Shown piece after piece: positions 33,930 to 41,736 of a stretch of 64,000 nucleotides of DNA; within the stretch, counting starts at the first letter, position 1; each line of letters begins with the position of its first letter. The DNA is from JBBIQS01 sp037442205 (GTDB taxonomy: Bacteria > Myxococcota > Myxococcia > Myxococcales > UBA5297), in contig JBBIQS010000025.1 of the NCBI GenBank assembly GCA_037442205.1, positions 25,540 through 89,539 on the forward strand, written 5' to 3'. The position numbers and the translations under genes were made by a program. The notes under the pieces were generated by a model, which was given only the letters and a program-made list of their open reading frames with translations, was not told the DNA's origin and did no database searches.

Positions 33930-35372
33930 ATGCTGCGCACACCCCGACAGCCTGGAGGCGCGGCGCTGGACCACCCGGAAACACTGCTGAAAAGCGCACT
34001 TGAGAAGGTCGTCTTCTTCGAGTGCCGGATAGACCAGCTCGGGTCCGACCTGGCGCGGTCGGAGGAGGAGTGCGCCCGGCTGAAGGCCGACCTGGCGGCC
34101 GCGGCCCAGCGCGAGCTCTCGCTCAAGCAGCAGCTGGCCGAGGCCGAGGCGCGCGTCGGCGACGCCCAGCGCGAGCGCGCCGAGACCTCGAGCCGCCTGG
34201 AGGCCAGCCGCAGCCAGCACGACCAGCTGCTGGGGCGGCTGATCGACGCCGAGCGCATCCGCCAGGCCGGCCAGCCCGACGAAGGGGTCGACCTCTCCTC
34301 GTTCATCGCCGAGCTGCGGGCCGAGGTGATCGCCCTGCGCGCCGAGGCCGCCGGCCGCAAGGCCCCGTCGGCGAGCGCCCCGATCGCCGTCGCCTCCGCC
34401 GAGAAGGCCGCCGAGTCGATGGCCGACAGCGGCCGGCTGGGAGTCAGCCCGGCGGATCGCGAGGGGCTGGAGAAGGCGGCCCGCTTCCAGACCCGCTCCG
34501 AGGAGACGCTGTTCGCGCTGTCGCTGCGCGAGCTGGCCAACCCCGACCCCGACTCCCGCACCCGGGCGGCGCAGCGGCTCAAGGCGCTCTCCCCGAAGGC
34601 GGCGCTGCCGGCGCTGGCGGCCTCGCTCAACGGCGAGAAGTCGCCCGCGACGGTCTGCGCCCTGCTCGAGGGGATTGCCGCCGCCCAGGAGAAGTCGGCG
34701 CTGCCGCTGGTGCAGGCCCGCCTCACCGATCCCTGCCTCGAGGTGCGGCTGGCGGCGCTGGAGTCCTGCCACAAGCTCGAGGACGAGCGCTGCCTGGAGC
34801 GGGCCCTGGCCGACGAGTCGCCCCGCGTCCGCCGGCGGGCGGCGGTGCTGGCCTCCTCCGAGCGCTTCTCCCCGGGCGTCCTGGCCAAGGCCGCCGCCGA
34901 CAAGGATCCCTCGGTGCGCCGGGTGGCCGCGCTCGCGCTGGGAGCGGCGCCGGGAGTGGCGGCCGAGGCGGCGCTCTTCTCGGCCCTCGACGACGCCGAT
35001 CCCTCGGTTCGCCGGGCGGCGGCCAAGGGACTGTCGCGCGCGCTGGGCGCGGAGGTGTTCGCCGTCGCCGACCTGGACAGCGCCCGCCGCCGCCGCGAGA
35101 TCCGCCGCCTGCAGGCGCTGCCGCCCGCTTCGCGCCCGGTGCCGTCCGAAGTCCCGGCCGCGGCCCAGACCGCCGCCGACGACGCTCAGCTGGCCGGGCT
35201 CAAGAAGGAGATCCTGGCGCGGGTCTACGGCACCCTGCGCGGCCAGAGCCCCGACGAGCTGGTCCGCGGGCTGGCCTCGTCGGCGGCGGCGCCGCGGGTC
35301 CTCGAAACCGCCGAGGCGCTGCAGCGCTCGGGCGCGCTGGTCCGCCGCGGCGCGCGCTACTTCGTTCCCTAA
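33930..35372 (+). CDS. pomY: PomY-like coiled-coil/HEAT-repeat cell-division regulator
   Basis: A 480-residue protein (ATG at 33930; a TTG eight codons earlier is the longest option). Residues 17-145 form a long coiled coil, 150-180 a Ser/Ala linker, and about 185-380 a set of HEAT-like alpha repeats ('DKDPSVRRVAALALGAAP', 'DADPSVRRAAAKGLSRAL'). After a Pro-rich linker (398-412) the last 60 residues look like a winged helix ending 'LVRRGARYFVP'. In Myxococcus xanthus PomY has a coiled coil, HEAT repeats and a Pro-rich disordered tail and forms condensates on PomX that promote FtsZ-ring formation. The order here (pomY-pomZ-pomX) is the same. The winged-helix-like tail instead of a long Pro-rich region is unusual. 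Confidence 0.8.
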   Translation: MLRTPRQPGGAALDHPETLLKSALEKVVFFECRIDQLGSDLARSEEECARLKADLAAAAQRELSLKQQLAEAEARVGDAQRERAETSSRLEASRSQHDQLLGRLIDAERIRQAGQPDEGVDLSSFIAELRAEVIALRAEAAGRKAPSASAPIAVASAEKAAESMADSGRLGVSPADREGLEKAARFQTRSEETLFALSLRELANPDPDSRTRAAQRLKALSPKAALPALAASLNGEKSPATVCALLEGIAAAQEKSALPLVQARLTDPCLEVRLAALESCHKLEDERCLERALADESPRVRRRAAVLASSERFSPGVLAKAAADKDPSVRRVAALALGAAPGVAAEAALFSALDDADPSVRRAAAKGLSRALGAEVFAVADLDSARRRREIRRLQALPPASRPVPSEVPAAAQTAADDAQLAGLKKEILARVYGTLRGQSPDELVRGLASSAAAPRVLETAEALQRSGALVRRGARYFVP

Positions 35373-35380
35373 GGGTCCGC

Positions 35381-36325
35381 ATGGAAGCCATCGCCTACAG
35401 CCCGAAGCGGGCGGCCCAGATCCTGGAAATCGAGCCGAGGAAGCTCAACGACGCCCTGCGCCAGGAGAGCTACAGCGCCCTCGACGTGCTGGCACTGCGC
35501 CAGAAGCTCAACCTGATGCCGCCCAGGCTGGGACCGCGGCGCCAGCTGTTCCTCAACTTCAAGGGCGGCACCGGCAAGACCAGCCTCTCCTCCAGCTACG
35601 CCTTCCGCATGGCGGAGATGGGCTACCGGGTGCTGCTGATCGACCTCGACAGCCAGGGCCACGCCACCAAGTGCCTTGGGCTGGAGGGCGACCACTACGA
35701 GAAGACCCTGCTCGACGTGCTGGTCAAGCGCGCTCCGATCTCCCAGGTCATCGTCAACTCGGGGATGCCGCAGCTGGACCTGGTCCCCTCGAACCTGGCG
35801 ATGAGCACCGTCGACCTGTCGCTGATGCCGATGGCCGGGCGCGAGTTCAAGCTCAAGAACGCGCTCAAGGAGATCGAGAACCAGTACGACGTCACCGTCC
35901 TCGACGCCCCGCCCTCGTTCGGCCTGCTCAACCTGAACGCGCTGATGGCCAGCGAGGACCTGATCGTCCCGGTGCTGGCCGACTTCCTCTCCTTCCACGG
36001 CCTCAAGCTGCTCTTCGAGACGGTGCAGAGCCTGGAGGAGGACCTGCAGCACCACCTGCACTCGATCTTCATCGTGATCAACGCCTTCAACGCCACCTTC
36101 AAGCTGGCCAAGGAGGCGCAAGGGGCGCTGCAGGAGCACTACGGCGACTACTTGTGCAAGTCGGTGGTGCGCCAGTGCACCAAGTTCGCCCAGGCCTCCA
36201 GCGAGGGCCGGCCGATCTTCGCCGCCGACCCCGACTCCAAGGGCGCCCAGGACATCCAGGGCTTCATCGACGAGGTGATGGCCAAGCTCCTCGGGAACAC
36301 GCCGTCGCGCACGGGCAAGCGCTAG
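35381..36325 (+). CDS. pomZ: PomZ-like ParA/MinD ATPase
   Basis: A 314-residue ParA-family ATPase, 8 nt after pomY. The deviant Walker A is 'NFKGGTGKTSLSSS' (K61, G62, K66), Walker A' is 'LLIDLDSQGHAT' with D90, and 'VLDAPPSFGLLNLNAL' is Walker B. G62, K66 and D90 fall at the very positions I recall being mutated in M. xanthus PomZ, and a Lys in 'CTKFAQAS' (K267) matches its DNA-binding Lys. An N-terminal helix-turn-helix-like stretch precedes the ATPase core. PomZ binds the nucleoid as an ATP dimer and moves the PomXY cluster to midcell. Confidence 0.92.
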   Translation: MEAIAYSPKRAAQILEIEPRKLNDALRQESYSALDVLALRQKLNLMPPRLGPRRQLFLNFKGGTGKTSLSSSYAFRMAEMGYRVLLIDLDSQGHATKCLGLEGDHYEKTLLDVLVKRAPISQVIVNSGMPQLDLVPSNLAMSTVDLSLMPMAGREFKLKNALKEIENQYDVTVLDAPPSFGLLNLNALMASEDLIVPVLADFLSFHGLKLLFETVQSLEEDLQHHLHSIFIVINAFNATFKLAKEAQGALQEHYGDYLCKSVVRQCTKFAQASSEGRPIFAADPDSKGAQDIQGFIDEVMAKLLGNTPSRTGKR

Positions 36326-36374
36326 CTCTTTTGATTGGAATCGCCGGCCCGCCGCGGCCGAGGCAGAGGAAACG

Positions 36375-37352
36375 ATGCGAAAAGCCTTCGACCAGAACGT
36401 CTCGCGCAACAAGCCGCGCCTGCGGCTGGGCACCTTCACCGCCGAGCTCGAGCGGCCCGAGCCCGACCGCCAGCCGGTCCCGGCCAACCCGGTCGCCGCC
36501 GCCCAGCCGGTCGAAGCCCCGGCGCCCGGCCCGGTCCACGCCCCGACCGCCACCATCATCGAGAAGATCGCCGTGGCGGTGGCCGCCGAGCCGATGCACG
36601 TCGAGCCGGCCGCGCCCGCCCCGGTCGCCCGCGCCGAGGAGAGCACGCCGACTCCCCGCCCGCCGCCGGCGCAGCTGTCGCTCGATCCCAAGGAGCGCCG
36701 CGATCGGCTCAAGGAGCGGCTGCGCGCCGCCACCGCCCCGGTGGCCCCCTCGCAGCCGACCCCGCAGACCCCCGGCGAGGCCCGCACCAGCGCCCTGGCG
36801 CTGATCGGCGAGCTGCGCGCTCAGCTCGAGCAGGCCCAGACCCTCAACGCCGCCCTCGGCAAGGATCTGGAGCAGGCCCGCGCCGAGCTCTCCCGCGCCG
36901 CCGAGGAGGCCCGCAGCCGCACCGGCGAGGCGCTGCGCATGTCCAGCGAGGTGGCCGAGCGCTCCAAGCTCATCGCCGAGCTCAAGGGCGAGATGGAGAG
37001 CCTGGAGGCCGAGCGCGACGACGCCCTGGTCGAGCTGCGCAGCTCCCGCGGCCTGCTGGAGACGGCGCAGAAGGCGCGCGGCGAGGTGGAGCAGAAGCTG
37101 GCTTCCCGCGAGGCCGAGCTGGCCGAGTCCTTGACCGAGGAAGAGCGGCTGGCCGGCGAGCTCGAGTCCAGGAACCAGCAGCTGCTCAAGTCGGAGGCGG
37201 CGCTGCAGACCCTGACCGCCGAGCGCGACGCCCTGGCCAAACAGGTGGCCGAGCTGAGCCGCGAGCGGACCGCGCTCACCGAGTCCCAGCGGGCCCTGGA
37301 CGAGATCCACCGCGCCCTGGCCGAGGCCCGCTCGCGCGTGGCACCCCGCTAG
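36375..37352 (+). CDS. pomX: PomX-like cell-division scaffold with AAP peptide
   Basis: A 325-residue protein with an AGAGGAAAC ribosome-binding site. The first 19 residues, starting 'MRKAFDQNVSRNKPRLRLG', match the conserved N-terminal peptide of M. xanthus PomX, including K13 and R15 that stimulate the PomZ ATPase. A Pro/Ala-rich disordered stretch follows (about 25-135), then a long coiled coil (138-320) that in M. xanthus drives filament scaffold formation. This architecture, together with pomY and pomZ directly upstream, makes the assignment firm. It is somewhat shorter than the Myxococcus protein. Confidence 0.92.
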   Translation: MRKAFDQNVSRNKPRLRLGTFTAELERPEPDRQPVPANPVAAAQPVEAPAPGPVHAPTATIIEKIAVAVAAEPMHVEPAAPAPVARAEESTPTPRPPPAQLSLDPKERRDRLKERLRAATAPVAPSQPTPQTPGEARTSALALIGELRAQLEQAQTLNAALGKDLEQARAELSRAAEEARSRTGEALRMSSEVAERSKLIAELKGEMESLEAERDDALVELRSSRGLLETAQKARGEVEQKLASREAELAESLTEEERLAGELESRNQQLLKSEAALQTLTAERDALAKQVAELSRERTALTESQRALDEIHRALAEARSRVAPR

Positions 37353-37433
37353 CCGACCACCGGCAACGTTCCGATTTCAGGAGTCTTTTCCCGATTCGTT
37401 GCGCCGGGGAAGGCCGGGGACTAGTGTTGTTTC

Positions 37434-37919
37434 ATGATTTCATACTTTCCTGATAGGGTTAATGAGCACGCGGCGCGGCTGACGGCGGCCGGGGTGGCGC
37501 TGGTCACCGGGCTGAGCCTGGCGCTGGGCTGGACCTGGCCGCTGGCGGTGGTGGCGCTGGGATTCGTGGCGCGGGTGCTCTTCGGCCCGCGGCTGAGCGT
37601 GCTCTCGCAGCTCTCCTCGGCGCTGGCGCTGCGGCTGGCGGCGCCCAAGCTGGTGACCGGGGCGCCCAAGCGCTTCGCCCAGGGGATCGGGGCGGCGATG
37701 ATGGCCGCGGCGGTGGCCAGCGACCTCGCCGGCGCCCCGCGGCTCGGCCTGTCGCTGGCGGCGGCGGTGGCTGCTTGCGCCTTCCTCGAGGCGGCCTTCG
37801 CCTTCTGCGTCGGGTGCCGGATCTACGGGCTCCTGCAGCGACGGGGCTGGATCGCCGCCGACGCCTGCCCGGAGTGCGCCGGCGGCCAGTGCCCGGTGCC
37901 CGCCCCCGGCGCCCGCTGA
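37434..37919 (+). CDS. DUF4395 family membrane protein
   Basis: A 161-residue protein with about four hydrophobic segments and the family hallmark 'AFAFCVGCRIYGLLQRRGW' (CxGC) plus a C-terminal 'CPECAGGQC' pair. DUF4395 proteins are often found next to redox or thioredoxin-like genes; the CxGC pair may be a redox-active disulfide. Nothing nearby supports a specific partner. The ribosome-binding site is poor, so the exact start is uncertain. Confidence 0.82.
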   Translation: MISYFPDRVNEHAARLTAAGVALVTGLSLALGWTWPLAVVALGFVARVLFGPRLSVLSQLSSALALRLAAPKLVTGAPKRFAQGIGAAMMAAAVASDLAGAPRLGLSLAAAVAACAFLEAAFAFCVGCRIYGLLQRRGWIAADACPECAGGQCPVPAPGAR

Positions 37920-38021
37920 GGCCTTGCCAACCGGCCGTCCCGACTCGCCTTTCCGAGGCCCGCTGAACAGGCGCGCAAGCCCCCGGCATGAATTCGACCG
38001 GCGTGTGTTCAAGGGAACGAG

Positions 38022-38408
38022 ATGTCGGGAATCATGCGAGCAGGAACTTGTGTGGCGGTGCGTGCGGCTCCGAAGGGGCCGAGTTGCTCCCGGGAGCTGC
38101 TGGTCCAGCTCAAGGCGCTGGTCGGCCCGCGCTTCAGCCGCGACAGCGTGCAGCGCCTCGGCCTGCCGCTGACCGGACGGGTTCCGCCGTCCAGCGATCT
38201 GGAGAGCGCCTTCGCCCGCCGGCACTCGTTCGCCGGCATGGGCTGGAGCCAGGCGCGGCAGATTCATGTAGACGGCCAGCCGATCACCGCCATCTTCGAG
38301 CTCTACGGCGGCGAGTACGCCGTCCAGTTCTTCGACAGAGCCGGTGAGCGGCTGATCGGGGCCCGCCTGCGCGAGCGCGTCGATTGCGCGCTGCGTTGGG
38401 AATGCTGA
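38022..38408 (+). CDS. Hypothetical protein
   Basis: A 128-residue protein with a mixed alpha/beta composition. The second half contains 'RQIHVDGQPITAIFELYGGE' and 'YAVQFFDRAGERLIGARLRE', a plausible pair of beta strands and a helix. I do not recognise it. A Cys lies near the N-terminus and another at the C-terminus. The ATG at 38022 has only a weak purine-rich stretch (GAACGAG) upstream. It stands alone between DUF4395 and tag. Confidence 0.5.
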   Translation: MSGIMRAGTCVAVRAAPKGPSCSRELLVQLKALVGPRFSRDSVQRLGLPLTGRVPPSSDLESAFARRHSFAGMGWSQARQIHVDGQPITAIFELYGGEYAVQFFDRAGERLIGARLRERVDCALRWEC

Positions 38409-38475
38409 GCTGTTTGCCGGCCAAGCAATAGCCGGTTCGCTAGCCCACCGAGGTTGCGCCCGCTAGAAGGGTGCG

Positions 38476-39072
38476 ATGCGAAAACCGCTCGCGCGCTGCC
38501 CCTGGCCCGGCGACGACCCGCTCTACCTCGCCTACCACGACGAGGAGTGGGGCGTGCCGGAGTGGGACGACCAGGCGCTGTTCGAGAAGCTGCTGCTCGA
38601 CGGCTTCCAGGCCGGGCTGGCGTGGATCACCATCCTTCGCAAGCGAGACGCCTTCCGAAAGGCCTTCGGCGGCTTCGCCCCGGAGAAGCTGGCCCGCTAC
38701 GGCGCCCGCGAGCGCGCCCGGCTGATGGCCGACCCGGGCATCGTCCGCAACCGCGCCAAGGTCGACGCCAGCGTTCAGAACGCGCGCGCCTACCTGGCGC
38801 TCCGAGAAAAGCGGGGCAGCTTCGCCAAGTTCCTCTGGGGCTTCGTCGACGGCCGCCCGGTGCAGCACCGCTTCACCTCGCTCAGGCAGGTCCCAGCGCA
38901 GACCCCGGCCAGCCAGGCGATGTCCAAGGAGCTCAAGTCCCTGGGCTTCCACTTCGTCGGACCGACCATCTGCTACGCCTTCATGCAGGCGGTGGGCATG
39001 GTCAACGACCACCTGATCGACTGCTTCCGGCACGAGCCGCTGCGGCGCGCCGGGGCTCGCCCTTTCTCCTAG
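38476..39072 (+). CDS. tag: DNA-3-methyladenine glycosylase I
   Basis: A 198-residue Tag enzyme, close to the E. coli length. It has the N-terminal 'RCPWPGDDPLYLAYHDEEWG' with the zinc-binding Cys, 'EKLLLDGFQAGLAWITILRK', 'NRAKVDASVQNARAYL' and the C-terminal 'GFHFVGPTICYAFMQAVGMV' followed by NDH. It removes 3-methyladenine from alkylated DNA as the first step of base excision repair. The gene is likely monocistronic. Confidence 0.96.
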   Translation: MRKPLARCPWPGDDPLYLAYHDEEWGVPEWDDQALFEKLLLDGFQAGLAWITILRKRDAFRKAFGGFAPEKLARYGARERARLMADPGIVRNRAKVDASVQNARAYLALREKRGSFAKFLWGFVDGRPVQHRFTSLRQVPAQTPASQAMSKELKSLGFHFVGPTICYAFMQAVGMVNDHLIDCFRHEPLRRAGARPFS

Positions 39073-39087
39073 ACGTCCGAGGTCACC

Positions 39088-40155
39088 ATGCGCATCCGCT
39101 TGGCCGCACTGCTCGCCCTCCTCGCCGCGCTCGCTGTCGCTCACCCGGGATGCTCCGGAACCGCCCCGATCGGCGACCCCGCCGACGCCGGGTCCCAATC
39201 CGGCGCCGATGCCTCGGGCCACGCGCCCGATTCCGGAGGGGCCCGGGACTGGGCGCGCCAGCCGGCCATCGAGCAGCTCGACACCACCCACGACATCTGG
39301 GCGCTGGGCGACATCCACGGCGACTACGACCGGATGTCGGCCCTGCTGGCCTCGGCCGGCCTGGCGCCGGTGCCCTCCAAGCCCGGCTCGGCGCAGTGGA
39401 CCGGCGGCAAGGACGTGCTGGTCTGCACCGGCGACCTGATCGACAAGTGGAACCACGCCCTGGACGTCATCGCCTACCTCGAGGCGCTGAAGACCTCGGC
39501 GGCCGCCCAAGGCGGGCAGGTGATCATCACCCTGGGGAACCACGAGGCCGAGTTCCTGGCCGATCCCAGCGCCTCCAAGGCCGCCGAGTTCGTCGCCGAG
39601 CTCAACGCCGCCGGCATCTCGCCGGCCGCGGTTGCCTCGGGCGCGCACCCGGTCGGCAAGTTCCTGCGCTCGCTCCCGTTCGCCGCGCGGGTCAACGACT
39701 GGTTCTTCGCCCACGCCGGCAACACCGGCGGAGCCACCCTCTCCGCGCTCGAGGCCAGCCTGCGCGCCGGCGTCGACGCCGAAGGCTTCTCGGCGCCGGT
39801 CCTGTCGGCCTCCAACTCGATCCTCGAGTACAAGCTCGACGCCCCGGTGCCGTGGTGGGAGGCCGCCGGCGGCGATCCGGCGACCGTCCTGGCGACCTGG
39901 GCCTCGGCGGTGGGCGCGGCGCACATCGTCGAGGGCCACCAGCCGGGCAAGGTCGCCTTCTCCGACGGCACCACCCGCTCCAAGGGAACGATGTTCCAGA
40001 AATTCGGAGAGATCTTCCTGATCGACGTCGGCATGAGTCGAGGCGTCGACGACAGCCAGGGCGCCCTGCTGCGCATCCACAAGAAGTCCTCCGGGATCAC
40101 CGTGGCCAGCGAGGTCCTTCCCGGAGGCAGCACTTCGGTCTTGTGGCAGAACTGA
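39088..40155 (+). CDS. Secreted calcineurin-like metallophosphoesterase
   Basis: A 355-residue exported protein; the signal is followed by a Ser/Asp/Ala/Gly linker (about 24-58). Metal motifs are 'WALGDIHGDYDRM' (D75, H77), 'CTGDLIDKW' (D116), 'TLGNHEAEF' (N151, H152) and later His residues near 'FAHAGN' and 'VEGHQPG'. This is a full calcineurin-type dinuclear phosphatase set, resembling Shewanella-like protein phosphatases. A role in the periplasm or on the surface is inferred; the substrate is unknown. The cleavage motif is not a good lipobox. Confidence 0.9.
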   Translation: MRIRLAALLALLAALAVAHPGCSGTAPIGDPADAGSQSGADASGHAPDSGGARDWARQPAIEQLDTTHDIWALGDIHGDYDRMSALLASAGLAPVPSKPGSAQWTGGKDVLVCTGDLIDKWNHALDVIAYLEALKTSAAAQGGQVIITLGNHEAEFLADPSASKAAEFVAELNAAGISPAAVASGAHPVGKFLRSLPFAARVNDWFFAHAGNTGGATLSALEASLRAGVDAEGFSAPVLSASNSILEYKLDAPVPWWEAAGGDPATVLATWASAVGAAHIVEGHQPGKVAFSDGTTRSKGTMFQKFGEIFLIDVGMSRGVDDSQGALLRIHKKSSGITVASEVLPGGSTSVLWQN

Positions 40156-40233
40156 GGATTCCTCTTCCCTCTTGCCGAATTCTCGAACCTCTAGTCTCGT
40201 CCGGTGCTCCAGGGGCTTGACTACGAGGGCCGG

Positions 40234-41301
40234 ATGACCATTCGCGAGGGGAAGTGGGACTGCCCGCAGTGCGGCCACAGGGGCAACCGCGGCGGCGAGC
40301 AGCGGTGCCAGGCCTGTCACCGCGTCCGCGGGGACGAGGTGCGGTTCTACCTGGACTCGAACACCATCACCGTGACCATCGCCGACGACTCGGTGGTGGC
40401 GAGGGCCCTGGCCGGCCCGGACTGGGTCTGCTCCTACTGCGAGAGCCTCAACCCCGCCGCCGCCGAGCACTGCAAGAGCTGCAACGCCGAGCGCTCGCAG
40501 CAGCAGCGCGCCACCCGGGAGATCGCCGACGAGCCGGCCCCCGAGCCCACGCCCACCCCATCCCTGGGCGTCCCGGCAGCCCCGAAGCCGAGGCGGAGCT
40601 GGGGCCGCCTCAAGCTGTGGGGGGCCACCGGGCTGCTGCTGCTGGCGGCGTCCTGGTTCATGTGCCGCAGCCAGACCGAGGAGATGCGGGTCTCGCGGCT
40701 GGAGTGGGAGCGGCGGGTCGAGGTCGAGCGCTTCGCCACCGTCAAGGAGTCGAGCTGGCGCGAGGAACTGCCGGCCGGCGCGCGCCTGCTGACCACCGAG
40801 CGGCGACTGCATCACACCGATCAGGTCAAGATCGGCAACCGCCACGTGGTCAAGACCGTGGAGGAGAAGGTCCAGGTCGGGACGCGCAAGGTGAAGGTCG
40901 GGACCCAGGACCTGGGCAACGGCTACTTCGAAGACCGCTACAAGGAGGAGCCGGTCTACCAGACGAAGAGCCACGAGGTGGCGCAGGACGAGCCCATCTA
41001 CAAGGGCGTTCCGGTCTATCGCGACTGGTGCACCTACGACATCGATCGCTGGACCCCCGAGCGCACCGAGAGAGCCAGCGGGTTCAACGACGAGCCCCGC
41101 TGGCCGGTACCCGAGCTAGGCCCCAAGCAGCGCGAGCGGCGCCGAACCCAGCAATACCTCATCATCTTCAAGGACGACGACGGAGCCGATCATCCGTGGA
41201 GCACTGACATCGTCACCTGGAAGTCGGTCAAGCCCGGCGACAAGCTCCGGGTCAAAACGGTCTTTGGGGCAGTGACCGAGCTCGCCTCGCCCGGCGACTG
41301 A
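40234..41301 (+). CDS. Membrane-anchored protein with two N-terminal zinc ribbons
   Basis: A 355-residue protein (ATG at 40234 with GAGGG upstream; a GTG 30 nt earlier is possible). Two zinc ribbons lie at about 10-32 ('CPQCGHRGNRGGEQRCQACH') and 66-84 ('CSYCESLNPAAAEHCKSC'). One membrane helix follows a Pro-rich spacer (about 130-150). The remaining 200 residues are charged and beta-rich with a Tyr/Trp-rich segment ('EPVYQTKSHEVAQDEPIYKG'). The ribbons would face the cytosol. I do not recognise the C-terminal domain. Confidence 0.75.
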   Translation: MTIREGKWDCPQCGHRGNRGGEQRCQACHRVRGDEVRFYLDSNTITVTIADDSVVARALAGPDWVCSYCESLNPAAAEHCKSCNAERSQQQRATREIADEPAPEPTPTPSLGVPAAPKPRRSWGRLKLWGATGLLLLAASWFMCRSQTEEMRVSRLEWERRVEVERFATVKESSWREELPAGARLLTTERRLHHTDQVKIGNRHVVKTVEEKVQVGTRKVKVGTQDLGNGYFEDRYKEEPVYQTKSHEVAQDEPIYKGVPVYRDWCTYDIDRWTPERTERASGFNDEPRWPVPELGPKQRERRRTQQYLIIFKDDDGADHPWSTDIVTWKSVKPGDKLRVKTVFGAVTELASPGD

Positions 41302-41319
41302 ATCCGCGGCACGCCGCCT

Positions 41320-41526
41320 CTAGCTCCTCCCCAGCGAGTGCTGGTGCGCCTCGCTCTCCTCGTCGTGGATCAGCGCCTCCATGGTGTCGGCCACGTCGCG
41401 GGTGGTCGACATCTGGTGCTCCTCGCGCACGTGGGTGGAGGCCTTGCGCATGATCTCGTCGTTGCTGCGGCCCCGGGCGACGAAATCGCAGTCGTTTCCC
41501 ACGTCCCGGCAATGGAAGTCCTTCAT
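41320..41526 (-). CDS. DUF1059 family small protein
   Basis: A 68-residue protein with the typical DUF1059 start 'MKDFHCRDVGNDCDFVARG' and a 'HVREEHQM' segment. The conserved Cys and His residues suggest metal binding. Function of the family is unknown. Confidence 0.88.
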   Translation of the reverse strand: MKDFHCRDVGNDCDFVARGRSNDEIMRKASTHVREEHQMSTTRDVADTMEALIHDEESEAHQHSLGRS

Positions 41527-41736
41527 CGCGATCGATCCCCTTCTGCAAACGGTAGGGGCGCCGGCACCCGCCGACCACGGCCGCGGCCCCGCTCAACGGC
41601 TGCCTGGCCGGGTCCCAGGCTGGCTGGCGTCCGCCAGCTCGGGCGCAGGCTTCTCTCGCAATCCTGCGGCCGGATGTTTGGCGGCCTAGGGAGCGCGGTA
41701 TAACTTCGAAGAGCCTTTCCTCCCCGGAGTTGAGCG

